This document shows positions 34,298 through 42,233 of a stretch of DNA of 64,000 nucleotides, piece by piece; the stretch's first letter is position 1, and each line of letters opens with the position of its first letter. Source of the stretch: UBA4781 sp963674975 (lineage in GTDB: Bacteria; Chloroflexota; Anaerolineae; Anaerolineales; Anaerolineaceae); assembly GCA_963674975.1 (NCBI GenBank), contig OY771913.1, forward strand, positions 1,736,001 through 1,800,000. The letters run 5' to 3'. A program made the translations under genes and the position numbers. The notes below the pieces were generated by a model, which worked only from the letters and a program-made list of their open reading frames with translations, did not search any database and had not been told where the DNA came from.

Positions 34298-35197
34298 TTA
34301 TTTCTCGTCTTCTTCGCTTTCATCCAGAGAATCGTCGTCGTCAAGTTCATCTTCGTCTTCTTCTTTGTTAGAAGTGATCTTTGCCAGTGTAGAAGCGCCG
34401 AGCAGTTCTTCATCAGAGATCTCTTCTTCAAGGGAAACCTGCCGGTGTGCTGCTTCTCCATTGTCTGCGCCTTCCAGAACAGCCGCTTCTGCAAGCTCAT
34501 CTTCTTCCTTGCGCATGTCTTTTCCTTCTAACACGGCATCGGCGATCTTGCCAACCAGCAGCTTGATGGCACGGATGGCATCATCGTTAGCTGGAATGAT
34601 ATAGTCAACGCCGTTGGGGTTGCAGTTCGTATCGACCAGCGATACTACCGGGATTTCTTTTAGATTCGCTTCATGGACAGCAGTACTTTCGCGTAGAACA
34701 TCCACGATGAAAACCATGTCTGGCAGGTTCTTCATATGGCGGATACCGCCCAGGTTTTTCAAAAGACGCTTGATGCGCCGGTCGATCATCAAAATTTCTT
34801 TTTTGACCAGTTTGTCAAATTGACCATTTTGTCGTTTGGTCTCGAGTCCATCCAATTCCATAATACGCTGATAAATGGTCATCCAGTTCGTTAGGGTTCC
34901 GGGCAGCCAGCGTTGAACAACGTATGGCATTCCGCAGCGGTCTGCTTCTTCCTGGATGGTTTCCTGTGCCTGGCGTTTGGTACCCACAAATAAGACGGTA
35001 CCGCCTGCTGCCACTGTATCACGAATGACATCATATGCTTTATCGAGATATTTAACGGTTTGCTGCAGGTCAATGATATGAATTCCATTTCGTTCGGTGA
35101 AGATATAAGGCTTCATCGTCGGGTCCCATTTGTTTGTTCTGTGACCGAAATGGACACCACTTTCCAGCAGACTTTTCATAGAAACATTAGCACTCAT
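34298..35197 (-). CDS. rpsB: 30S ribosomal protein S2
   Basis: This 299-residue protein matches S2 (MKSLLESGVHFGHRTNKWDP, YIFTERNGIHIIDLQQTV, LFVGTKRQAQETI, RWLPGTLTNW). A C-terminal tail of about 60 residues, very rich in Glu and Asp, is longer than in E. coli S2. ATG 35197 is supported by AGGAG 8 bases upstream; an in-frame upstream extension has no such support. The leader carries a pseudoknot that would control this gene. Confidence 0.97.
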   Translation of the reverse strand: MSANVSMKSLLESGVHFGHRTNKWDPTMKPYIFTERNGIHIIDLQQTVKYLDKAYDVIRDTVAAGGTVLFVGTKRQAQETIQEEADRCGMPYVVQRWLPGTLTNWMTIYQRIMELDGLETKRQNGQFDKLVKKEILMIDRRIKRLLKNLGGIRHMKNLPDMVFIVDVLRESTAVHEANLKEIPVVSLVDTNCNPNGVDYIIPANDDAIRAIKLLVGKIADAVLEGKDMRKEEDELAEAAVLEGADNGEAAHRQVSLEEEISDEELLGASTLAKITSNKEEDEDELDDDDSLDESEEDEK

Positions 35198-35205
35198 TGA
35201 GTAAA

Positions 35206-35279
35206 CTCCTTTGCGTTTTTCCTCCGCTCTATTTTTAGACCACTGATTTCTCTCAGCACGCAAAGTCTAACGAAGAGCG
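35206..35279 (-). promoter_or_regulatory. rpsB leader RNA with nested stems and a pseudoknot on the Shine-Dalgarno
   Basis: Read on the minus strand: CGCTCT (35279-35274) pairs with AGAGCG (35230-35225), TTAGAC (35270-35265) with GTCTAA (35240-35235), and CTGA (35256-35253) with TCAG (35246-35243). The internal segment TTTGCGT (35264-35258) is complementary over 7 bases to ACGCAAA (35216-35210), which runs into the rpsB ribosome site AAAGGAG (35212-35206). This has the form of an autoregulatory ribosomal-protein leader. The pairing is seen; binding by S2 is inferred. Confidence 0.7.
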
Positions 35280-35392
35280 TGTGTATTTTTATCACTAAGA
35301 CAGTGACCGAAAAAGTATATCATAATTTTCCTGTTTTCTGGTTATCCAAATCAGGCTATATAATAAGGAATCTATAGATAAAGGATAAAATA

Positions 35393-36163
35393 ATGCATTT
35401 TCTAGTAACCAATGACGATGGTGTATGGGCTCCCGGATTGTTTGCCCTGGTTAAGGAAATCCGCAAGCTCGGTAAAGTCACTATAGTTGCTCCTGACAGG
35501 AACTGGTCGGCTTCAGGACATGTGAAGACGATGAACCGCCCTTTACGGGTGAAGGAAATAACCCTGGAAGATGGAACAAAGGCATTTGCTTCGGATGGCG
35601 CACCATCTGATTGTGTGGCTCTTTCTGTACTGGGATTGATCAGTGAAAAGATCGATCTTGTGGTTTCAGGTATCAATCCCAATGCCAATCTTGGGCATGA
35701 TGTGACCTATTCGGGCACCGTGACAGCTGCCATGGAGGGAACGATCAGTAATATTCCCAGTATCGCCGTTTCGTTGGATGCCCACGAATTTTACAGTGGT
35801 CCGATCGATTTCAGTGGAGCAGCACAGGTGGCGCGTGTTGTCGCAGAAAAAGTGATAGAAAACAAGATGCCCAGCAATGTTCTGCTAAATGTCAATGTGC
35901 CATATCTGCCTTTCGAAGAGATTAAAGGTTACCGCATCACCCGCCAGGGGCTGCGGGTATATCTTGATGAGTTGGTCCGCAGAGAAGATCCGCGTGGACG
36001 ACCTTACTACTGGATCGGCGGGGATGCTCCTACGGGTGTTCCGGAAGAAGGCACCGATGTGGGAGCATTGAGTGCTGGATTTGTATCCATAACCCCCATC
36101 TCTCTCGATCTCACAGCGTATGATTGCGTGGAGCATTTTCAGGATTGGAAAATTGGAGAATGA
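35393..36163 (+). CDS. surE: 5'-nucleotidase SurE
   Basis: This 256-residue metal-dependent phosphatase removes phosphate from nucleoside 5'-monophosphates. The N-terminal TNDDGVWAPG holds the metal-binding Asp pair, VAPDRNWSASGH holds the conserved Ser, and VVSGINPNANLGHDVTYSGTVTAAMEG holds the Asn and substrate site. Length is normal for the family. A TATAAT lies about 30 bases upstream of the ATG with a weak -35. The gene diverges from rpsB. Confidence 0.96.
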   Translation: MHFLVTNDDGVWAPGLFALVKEIRKLGKVTIVAPDRNWSASGHVKTMNRPLRVKEITLEDGTKAFASDGAPSDCVALSVLGLISEKIDLVVSGINPNANLGHDVTYSGTVTAAMEGTISNIPSIAVSLDAHEFYSGPIDFSGAAQVARVVAEKVIENKMPSNVLLNVNVPYLPFEEIKGYRITRQGLRVYLDELVRREDPRGRPYYWIGGDAPTGVPEEGTDVGALSAGFVSITPISLDLTAYDCVEHFQDWKIGE

Positions 36164-36178
36164 TTTTTTATAAAGAAA

Positions 36179-37165
36179 ATGAAAAATAAATGGATTATTC
36201 TCAGCATCCTGGTATTCATCTGCAGTTTTGGCATTCATAAACCTGTTTATGCGGCTCCGCTGCATGTACCCACAGCTTATGAATTGATCGATGCAGTAAA
36301 CGCTTATCGGGCTGCCAATGGACTGGCGGCACTGGCGATCGATCCTATTTTGATGATTTCTGCCCAAACACATGCAGAATACCTTGCATCTCAAAGTGAT
36401 TCGGTCAGCGGACATGTAGGGGCAGGCGGAACGGACGCAGATGCCCGCGCGGCGGCATTAGGATATCCGCAGGTGGAAGCGTTGGATATTAATGAGAACT
36501 GGGCAAGTTTGCCCGCCTCTGTTGATCTGAATACACTTATTTATAGTGTATGGGGTGATTCTCAGCATACCCATACCATGCTGCATCAAATGGGACAGCA
36601 TGTTGGAGCCGGAGTGGCAGTTTCAGGGGATAATGTGATCTATGTGCTGAACGTGGCTGCTTTCTGGGGCAATGGTGCCTATACTGTACAGCCTACATCA
36701 GATGCGTATCCGGGGCTTACCAGCGGTGACGCGTCGAGTGCTTCTATTTCTCAATATATCGCCGCGGTAACGGTCGCTGATCCGGATAAAGATGGTAAAG
36801 TCTATCATCAGGTGCTGCAGGGGCAGACTTTGTGGAGCATTGCTACAGCCTATGGTGTTACTACCGATCAGATCCGCCAATTGAACGGGCTTACTTCAGA
36901 GAGCATGATCTATATGGGGCAAAAACTGCTCATCATGATTATTCCTACCCCGACCATGGTGCCAACTACAACGATCGGCATTCTTTATGCGAACAGCACT
37001 CCTCTACCGGGTCTCACGCATACACCCACACTTTCTCCTCCCGCTGAATCTCAGTCATCTCAGAGCGGAGCGCAGTGGATCAGCGATCAATGGATCGTGA
37101 TCGGTATTATTTCCATTGTGATATTGGGCTTTATATTGATCTTTATCGGGCAGCGATCTTCCTGA
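36179..37165 (+). CDS. Surface protein with CAP domain, LysM repeat and C-terminal membrane anchor
   Basis: This 328-residue protein has a signal peptide (to about VYA, residue 25), a CAP/SCP domain at about 30-160 (AYRAANGLAAL...AQTHAEYLAS...GHVGAGG...ENWAS), and one LysM module at about 210-255 (YHQVLQGQTLWSIATAYGVT...IYMGQKLLI). A Thr/Pro-rich linker and a C-terminal membrane helix (about 303-322) complete it. LysM binds peptidoglycan; bacterial CAP domains are of uncertain function. The Shine-Dalgarno is weak. It is the first of two tandem paralogues. Confidence 0.88.
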   Translation: MKNKWIILSILVFICSFGIHKPVYAAPLHVPTAYELIDAVNAYRAANGLAALAIDPILMISAQTHAEYLASQSDSVSGHVGAGGTDADARAAALGYPQVEALDINENWASLPASVDLNTLIYSVWGDSQHTHTMLHQMGQHVGAGVAVSGDNVIYVLNVAAFWGNGAYTVQPTSDAYPGLTSGDASSASISQYIAAVTVADPDKDGKVYHQVLQGQTLWSIATAYGVTTDQIRQLNGLTSESMIYMGQKLLIMIIPTPTMVPTTTIGILYANSTPLPGLTHTPTLSPPAESQSSQSGAQWISDQWIVIGIISIVILGFILIFIGQRSS

Positions 37166-37189
37166 TAAAAAGAAAGGATGTTAGGTATA

Positions 37190-38161
37190 ATGCCTTCTAT
37201 GAAAAAAATTCACCTGATCATCTCACTGCTGCTGGCAGTGTTTATACTTATTCCTACCGGCGTAGAAGCGGCTGCCGGGAGTGCTTATGATCTTATTGTG
37301 GCAGTCAATTCATACCGCAATGAAAATGACCTTGATGAACTTCCTACCAATGTATACCTAATGGCTGCTGCGCAAAATCAGGCTGCCTATCTTGCCAATA
37401 CCTATGGGTCAACGCCGCCGGGAGAATCGGAAGGGCATGTGGGGGAGGGCGGAAGCGATGCAACGGATAGAGCAGAAGCGGTTGGATATACTGTTATCAC
37501 GGGCATGCAGGTTCGTGAAAACTGGGCAGGTGTGGACGAGAGCGTTTCTCTGGATTCGCTGCTGAATGAGGTCTGGAGTGATGCGAATAACTCGGATGTG
37601 ATGTTGAATGAATATGCCGTACAGATCGGTGCCGGGGTAGCGCGGATCGATAATATGGTTTATTACGTGCTCAATGTTGCAGTGGATTATTCTGTATCGC
37701 CTGCCAGTTCAACGCTGACGGTCAAGTCAACCGGAACACCGGATGTGGTGCCCGTTGAAGTTTCTGCACCGGGTTCTGATGGTTCTATCATCCATGTCGT
37801 GGAAAAAGGACAGGCACTGTGGAGCATTGCCATTACCTATGGGGTGACGGTGGACCAGATCAGAGCATTGAACGGATTATCAGAAAATGATGCGATTTAT
37901 GAAGGGCAAAATCTGCTGGTCCGTGCGGCGTATACTGCTACGCCCACCCTGACCCCAACAAATACACCCATGCCTCCGACCAGGACACCGATCCCTCCTC
38001 AAACGCCGCAGGCGTTGAGTACGCAATCCGGTGGTGGGGATTCACTGCTGGATAAAGCCGCATCCTGGGGTGGACGCGAGGGGCTTGGTGCGGTTTTGAT
38101 CGTAATTTGCGGTGGCTGTCTTGTCTTTTTGATCTATTCCATGCTTAAAAAGAAAGGGTAA
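37190..38161 (+). CDS. Second CAP-LysM membrane-anchored surface protein (paralogue)
   Basis: The product has the same architecture as the gene just upstream: signal peptide, CAP domain (AVNSYRNENDLDELPTN...GHVGEGG...ENWAG), LysM (VEKGQALWSIAITYGVT...IYEGQNLLV), a Pro/Thr linker of repeated TPT/PPT units, and a C-terminal membrane helix. This marks a tandem duplication that has diverged widely. Start candidates are ATG 37178, 37190 and 37199; AGGT lies before 37190, while 37199 gives the most ordinary signal peptide. The stop lies within the stem of a terminator. Confidence 0.86.
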   Translation: MPSMKKIHLIISLLLAVFILIPTGVEAAAGSAYDLIVAVNSYRNENDLDELPTNVYLMAAAQNQAAYLANTYGSTPPGESEGHVGEGGSDATDRAEAVGYTVITGMQVRENWAGVDESVSLDSLLNEVWSDANNSDVMLNEYAVQIGAGVARIDNMVYYVLNVAVDYSVSPASSTLTVKSTGTPDVVPVEVSAPGSDGSIIHVVEKGQALWSIAITYGVTVDQIRALNGLSENDAIYEGQNLLVRAAYTATPTLTPTNTPMPPTRTPIPPQTPQALSTQSGGGDSLLDKAASWGGREGLGAVLIVICGGCLVFLIYSMLKKKG

Positions 38162-38180
38162 ACAACCCTTTCTTTTTTTT
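38147..38180. terminator. Bidirectional terminator overlapping the end of the second CAP-LysM gene
   Basis: AGAAAGGGT (38151-38159) pairs with ACCCTTTCT (38165-38173), with A-run and T-run on the two sides. The left arm encodes the last Lys codons of the protein. It serves cysE from the other side as well. Confidence 0.85.
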
Positions 38181-38833
38181 TAATTTGCCTTAATTTCCGT
38201 GCTGTTATTCTTTTCCAATTTTTCAAGCCGCCTTGAAAGAGCGCCCAGCTGCTGCGCGATCATATCCGGCAGCTGATTATGTGCCAGGTCAGGGATATGC
38301 AGGCTGACGTGTTCTTTGTGAACGATTCGACCGGGGACACCGACTACCACCGAATCAGGCGGGACGTCTTTTACCACCACCGCATTTGCTCCAATACGGC
38401 TGCATGACCCAACGGTGATGGCACCCAGTATTTGCGCTCCGGCGCCGATGACCACATCATCACCGATGGTAGGATGGCGCTTTCCTTTCTTCAAGCTGAC
38501 CCCGCCCAGAGTGACGCCGTGGTACATGGTTACGTTGTTTCCAATGACGGATGTCTCCCCGATCACCACTCCCATTCCATGATCGATGAACAGCCCGCTC
38601 CCTATCTTTGCAGCCGGATGGATTTCTATACCGGTGAAAAAACGGCTCATCTGGGCAAGACAGCGCGCCAATAATTTCAGTCTAATATGCCAGAACCAGT
38701 GCGCGATGCGATGATTCCAGATCGCGTGGACACCTGCGTAGCAGAGAACCACTTCTATCCAGCTGCGGGCTGCCGGATCACGTTCCAGCGCTGCCTGAAT
38801 ATCTGATTTTATGGTTTTCAAGAATTCTGTCAT
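38180..38833 (-). CDS. cysE: Serine O-acetyltransferase
   Basis: This 217-residue enzyme acetylates serine with acetyl-CoA, the first step of cysteine synthesis. The N-terminal helical domain is followed by left-handed beta-helix hexapeptide repeats from about residue 70, with IHPAAKIGSGLFIDHGMGVVIGE including the catalytic His and NVTMYHGVTLGG. It overlaps cysK by one base (TGATG), so translation is coupled. The C-terminal extension of about 40 residues contains a helix rather than the usual short Ile-ending tail. Confidence 0.95.
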   Translation of the reverse strand: MTEFLKTIKSDIQAALERDPAARSWIEVVLCYAGVHAIWNHRIAHWFWHIRLKLLARCLAQMSRFFTGIEIHPAAKIGSGLFIDHGMGVVIGETSVIGNNVTMYHGVTLGGVSLKKGKRHPTIGDDVVIGAGAQILGAITVGSCSRIGANAVVVKDVPPDSVVVGVPGRIVHKEHVSLHIPDLAHNQLPDMIAQQLGALSRRLEKLEKNNSTEIKAN

Positions 38834-39765
38834 CAGGAACCATCCTGTGAATAGAGGTCGGTGCTGAGATAGCGTTCGCCAAAAGAAGGTATGATCACAA
38901 CGATCAATTTCCCCTTGTTCTCGCTCCGGCTGGCAACCTGAAGAGCCGCCCAGATGGCTGCTCCGGAGGAATACCCGACCAGAAGCCCTTCTGTTTGCGC
39001 TGTTTTACGGGCAGTTGTGCGAGCCTGCTCACCGCTTACAGGAATTACTTCATCGATGACCTTTGTATTGAGGATCCTGGGAACAAAACCGGCGCCGATC
39101 CCCTGAATGGGATGACTTCCGGGTTTTTCTCCTGAAAGAACGGCAGATTCTCTGGGTTCCACCGCCACTACCTTGAAATCTTCTTTTCTGCTCTTCAGCA
39201 CTTCCCCGATGCCGGTGATGGTTCCACCTGTGCCGACTCCGGCGACCAGAATATCTACCTTCCCATCGGTATCTCTCCAAATCTCTTCAGCGGTCGTCTC
39301 TCGATGAATTTGTGGGTTCGCCGGGTTCTCAAATTGGTTTGGAATGAAATATTGGGGATCTGAAGCAGCTAATTCATTTGCTTTTTGGATCGCTCCGTTC
39401 ATGCCTTTTGATGCGGGGGTGAGAATGATCTTGGCTCCATAGGCTTGCAGGATTTTCTTTCTTTCAGCTGATACGCTTTCAGGCATTACCAGTGTGCAGT
39501 GATACCCGCGGGCGGCGGATACGAATGCCAGCCCGATACCGGTATTTCCACTGGTTGGTTCAAGGATAATGGTTTCGTGATCGATCCTGCCTTCTTTTTC
39601 TGCTGCAGCGATCATCGCCAGCCCGATCCGATCTTTTACACTGTGAGAGGGGTTGAAGTATTCCAGTTTGGCTGCGATACGGGCTGGATTGCCCTTATTC
39701 ATCTTATTCAGCCATACCAGTGGGGTATTTCCGATCAATTTTGTAACATCATTTGCTATTTTCAT
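38833..39765 (-). CDS. cysK: Cysteine synthase A (O-acetylserine sulfhydrylase)
   Basis: This 310-residue PLP enzyme makes cysteine from O-acetylserine and sulfide. The cofactor Lys is in SVKDRIG, SGNTGIGLAF binds substrate, and GVGTGGTITGIGEVLK holds the phosphate. ATG 39765 has GGAG 6 bases upstream; the in-frame ATG at 39777 lies before that site and is rejected. The gene is preceded by a leader of about 180 bases with a Cys-containing peptide and a terminator, so it is probably controlled by attenuation. Confidence 0.96.
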   Translation of the reverse strand: MKIANDVTKLIGNTPLVWLNKMNKGNPARIAAKLEYFNPSHSVKDRIGLAMIAAAEKEGRIDHETIILEPTSGNTGIGLAFVSAARGYHCTLVMPESVSAERKKILQAYGAKIILTPASKGMNGAIQKANELAASDPQYFIPNQFENPANPQIHRETTAEEIWRDTDGKVDILVAGVGTGGTITGIGEVLKSRKEDFKVVAVEPRESAVLSGEKPGSHPIQGIGAGFVPRILNTKVIDEVIPVSGEQARTTARKTAQTEGLLVGYSSGAAIWAALQVASRSENKGKLIVVIIPSFGERYLSTDLYSQDGS

Positions 39766-39784
39766 CGTTATCTCCATCGATTTA

Positions 39785-39849
39785 AAAACAAAAAGCCATT
39801 GTTCTCGGGATAAAATAAGCGGGGCTAACGCCGCTGCGATCCAATGGCT
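39785..39849 (-). terminator. Attenuator terminator in the cysK leader
   Basis: On the minus strand AGCCATTG (39849-39842) pairs with CAATGGCT (39801-39794), directly followed by TTTTTGTTTTT. An inner helix AGCGG/CCGCT lies in its loop. A loop segment, GTTAGCCCCG (39829-39820), is also complementary to CGGGGCTCAAC (39892-39882) in the last codons of the leader peptide with one bulge, which gives the alternative pairing expected of an attenuator. Confidence 0.7.
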
Positions 39850-39877
39850 GATTCTTTGTTATGGATGCAGGGCAGGT

Positions 39878-39919
39878 CTAGGTTGAGCCCCGATGAATAC
39901 ACAAGCAATGTTTATACAT
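39878..39919 (-). CDS. cys leader peptide MYKHCLCIHRGST
   Basis: A 13-codon frame lies between the cysK promoter and its attenuator. It has two Cys codons (TGC, TGT) separated by one Leu codon and ends with TAG. GGAAA lies a few bases before the ATG. Ribosome stalling on the Cys codons when cysteinyl-tRNA is short would change pairing of the downstream RNA, as in trp- and his-type attenuation. Composition, place and structure agree; there is no direct evidence of translation. Confidence 0.65.
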   Translation of the reverse strand: MYKHCLCIHRGST

Positions 39920-39953
39920 ATTATTTCCAATTTCTATTATATTAATCATAAAA

Positions 39954-39982
39954 ATAGTATTCCGAATCAGAATGCTTGTCAA
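39954..39982 (-). promoter_or_regulatory. Promoter of the cysK-cysE operon
   Basis: On the minus strand TTGACA (39982-39977), a 17-base spacer and TACTAT (39959-39954). The spacer contains ATTCCGAAT (plus strand 39959-39967), a small perfect palindrome that may be a protein site. Confidence 0.65.
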
Positions 39983-40046
39983 GTATGAAAAGATGGAAAC
40001 TAATGTTTTAATAAAGCGTATATATATAAATTGTTTGGAGGTAATT

Positions 40047-40835
40047 ATGCGAAGCCGCATTTTCTGGGGATCAGTTCTTATAATTCTGGGCTTGATGTTT
40101 TTATTCTCTTATCAGGCAGGGTTCTCCATGTGGAGATTGGTATGGCCGTTTGCCATCATCGTGATGGGCGGTTGGCTATTACTGCTGCCGTATCTGTATC
40201 AGGGAGTAGAAGTTCCCCGGGAGGAGTTATCGATCCCTTTGGAAGATACGAAATTCCTTACGATAAAGATGGAGCATGGTGCTGGTTCGATTCAGCTTGC
40301 TGGTGCTGAACTCCCCTCCGTCTTGATGAAAGGAAGCTTTGTGGGAGGGGTACATTCCTATGTTTCCTCATCAGATGGAAAGAAACATGTAAAACTGCGA
40401 AGTAGTATAGAATTTCTTAACTTCCTGCCCCGATTTCGAAAAGATCAGCATCTTCGTTGGGATCTTTCAATAAATCGCACGGTGCCGGCGAAAATAAAAA
40501 TGGAAACCGGAGCAAGCGATAATTACCTGGATCTGCGTGATTCGCAATTAAAGGAACTGCATCTCGAAACCGGTGCGTCCACCACGGAAATTTATCTCCC
40601 TGAAAAAGCTGGCAGAACCAAAATACACATTGAGTCAGGTGCATCAACCATCAAAATACATGTTCCTGAAGGGGTTGCAGCAAAGATCAAGATTGGTGGT
40701 TTGATCGGGAAGACGATCGATACCAAACGATTTAAAAAAGAAGGTGAAGTTTACCGGTCAGACGGATTTGCTGAAGCAGCAAACTGCGCTGAAATTGAAA
40801 TCGAATCAGGCGTTGGCAGTATTACGATTGATTAA
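40047..40835 (+). CDS. LiaF-like membrane protein with toast-rack domain
   Basis: The 262-residue product begins with two close membrane helices (about residues 4-50, IFWGSVLIILGLMFLF and WRLVWPFAIIVMGGWLLLLPYLY) of the LiaF/DUF5668 type. The remainder is a repetitive beta structure with METGAS/LETGAS/IESGAS units, as in toast-rack (DUF2154-type) domains. Related proteins tune responses to cell-wall stress. GGAGG precedes ATG 40047; earlier in-frame ATGs lack a ribosome site. It lies 21 bases before a PspC-like gene and is probably cotranscribed. Confidence 0.8.
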   Translation: MRSRIFWGSVLIILGLMFLFSYQAGFSMWRLVWPFAIIVMGGWLLLLPYLYQGVEVPREELSIPLEDTKFLTIKMEHGAGSIQLAGAELPSVLMKGSFVGGVHSYVSSSDGKKHVKLRSSIEFLNFLPRFRKDQHLRWDLSINRTVPAKIKMETGASDNYLDLRDSQLKELHLETGASTTEIYLPEKAGRTKIHIESGASTIKIHVPEGVAAKIKIGGLIGKTIDTKRFKKEGEVYRSDGFAEAANCAEIEIESGVGSITID

Positions 40836-40856
40836 TAGATATCCTTGGAGGTAAAA

Positions 40857-41303
40857 ATGAAAGAACGATTGTATCGTAGCTCTCAAGATAAGATGATCGG
40901 GGGTGTATGTGGAGGTCTGGGTGAATATTTCCAGATCGATCCTATTTTTGTTCGAATTTTCCTCATCCTTTGGTTGATCGTGGGCGAATGGGGAATATTT
41001 GTCTATTTCCTTTTATGGCTGATCATTCCACCACAGCAGTATGAGGGTGGATCTTTCCAGATGAACGACCTGGGCGCACGTTTTCGGCTGATCGGGGATG
41101 ATCTTCGCGATTTATTCCAAAATCCATCCCCCAAACTGCTCACTTTCGGCGGAATTGCGCTCATCGGAGTGGGTGCGGTTACCCTGGCGCGTGCACTCGG
41201 TTGGGATTTCAGTAAATACTGGAATTCGACACTGGTTTGGGCAGGACTGCTGATCATCGGTGGAATTTTCGTGCTGGTAAAGACCTATTTAAAGAAAAAA
41301 TAA
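40857..41303 (+). CDS. PspC-domain membrane protein
   Basis: This 148-residue protein starts with the PspC domain (LYRSSQDKMIGGVCGGLGEYF, then a membrane helix FLILWLIVGEWGIFVYFLLWLIIPP) and has two further membrane helices at the C-terminus. PspC proteins sense or relieve membrane stress. GGAGG with 5 bases of spacing supports ATG 40857. It pairs with the LiaF-like gene. Confidence 0.9.
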   Translation: MKERLYRSSQDKMIGGVCGGLGEYFQIDPIFVRIFLILWLIVGEWGIFVYFLLWLIIPPQQYEGGSFQMNDLGARFRLIGDDLRDLFQNPSPKLLTFGGIALIGVGAVTLARALGWDFSKYWNSTLVWAGLLIIGGIFVLVKTYLKKK

Positions 41304-41308
41304 AAAGA

Positions 41309-41347
41309 CCTTCCCAACCGATTGAGGGGGGCAACCGGCTGGAAAGG
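41309..41347. terminator. Imperfect hairpin after the PspC-like gene
   Basis: CCTTCCCAACCG (41309-41320) pairs with CCGGCTGGAAAGG (41335-41347) with two mismatches, and the helix can continue by TTG/CAA. The T-run lies on the minus-strand side, so its direction as a terminator is doubtful. Confidence 0.4.
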
Positions 41348-41463
41348 CACTTTCATAATAACATGATACAACTAGCTGTGCAAGCTTTCTAAAAAATATT
41401 AAGATATTCCATGGAACTTTTTAGATTCTACAAGCGTTTAAGGGTTAAATTTACGGAGGTAAA

Positions 41464-42195
41464 ATGAAAAAACTTTCTTTTCTTGTTGGTTCAGCTGTAT
41501 TGATGATGGTCCTCTTTTCAGCTTGCAGCGGAGTTCAAACAGTAAATTCCAGTGGAGACTCTGTTCAGAAAAGCATCACGGTAACCGGGACAGGTGTCGT
41601 TAAAATAGTCCCTGATATTGCTTATATTAATATTGGAGTCACTTCTCAAAATGAAAATGTGACCGATGCAATTTCTGAAAATTCAAGCCAGGCTCAGGCG
41701 ATCAAAGAGAAACTTGTTAATTTGGGTATTGCTGAAGAGGATATTCAAACTTCCAGCTTTAGTGTTTATCCACAGTCAAATTATGATTATCAGGGGAATA
41801 TAACCGGTACAACCTTTGTTGTAAACAACAATGTTTATGTGACTGTTCGTGATCTGAGCAGCATGGGTGAACTGCTGGGTGGAATAACGGAAAGTGGCGC
41901 GAATTCTATTTACGGGATCAGTTTTGATGTGCAGGACAAAAGTGATGCTTTGACGCAATCAAGGGCATTAGCTCTGGAATTTGCCCGCCAGCAAGCGGAA
42001 GAAGTGGCAGAAGCTTCGGGAGTTGAACTGGGCGATATCATCACAGTTTCTGTAAGTTCCAATGATGTTCCATATATTGTTTCTGATTCTTATGGAATGG
42101 GCGGAGGAAGTTATATATCAGCCGCAAAAGTCCCGATCTCGGCGGGGAATTATGTTATTTCTTCGAGCGTAACCGTTCAATACGAAATTAAATAA
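41464..42195 (+). CDS. SIMPL-domain (DUF541) lipoprotein
   Basis: This 243-residue protein has a lipoprotein signal peptide (VLFSAC, Cys at residue 21) and a SIMPL/DUF541 domain, beginning ITVTGTGVVKIVPDIAYINIGV and including a YQVNNNVYVTVRDLSS-like stretch and ALEFARQQAEEVAEASGVELG. Such proteins are exported, oligomerise and have no settled function; some are linked to stress tolerance. GGAGG precedes the ATG, and the gene ends at a strong terminator. Confidence 0.9.
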   Translation: MKKLSFLVGSAVLMMVLFSACSGVQTVNSSGDSVQKSITVTGTGVVKIVPDIAYINIGVTSQNENVTDAISENSSQAQAIKEKLVNLGIAEEDIQTSSFSVYPQSNYDYQGNITGTTFVVNNNVYVTVRDLSSMGELLGGITESGANSIYGISFDVQDKSDALTQSRALALEFARQQAEEVAEASGVELGDIITVSVSSNDVPYIVSDSYGMGGGSYISAAKVPISAGNYVISSSVTVQYEIK

Positions 42196-42198
42196 AAA

Positions 42199-42233
42199 AA
42201 AGAGCTGCTTCATTTGAGAAGCAGCTCTTTTTT
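42199..42233. terminator. Bidirectional terminator
   Basis: AAAGAGCTGCTTC (42199-42211) pairs with GAAGCAGCTCTTT (42218-42230), with A- and T-runs on the two sides. It divides the SIMPL gene from cdsA. Confidence 0.9.

Noticed and set aside
39785..39919. T-box or SAM riboswitch before cysK
   Set aside because: No T-box AGGGTGG-type sequence or S-box core was found; the peptide-attenuator model explains the region better.
41309..41347. Structured small RNA after the PspC-like gene
   Set aside because: Helix has mismatches and no promoter was found; kept only as a hairpin.
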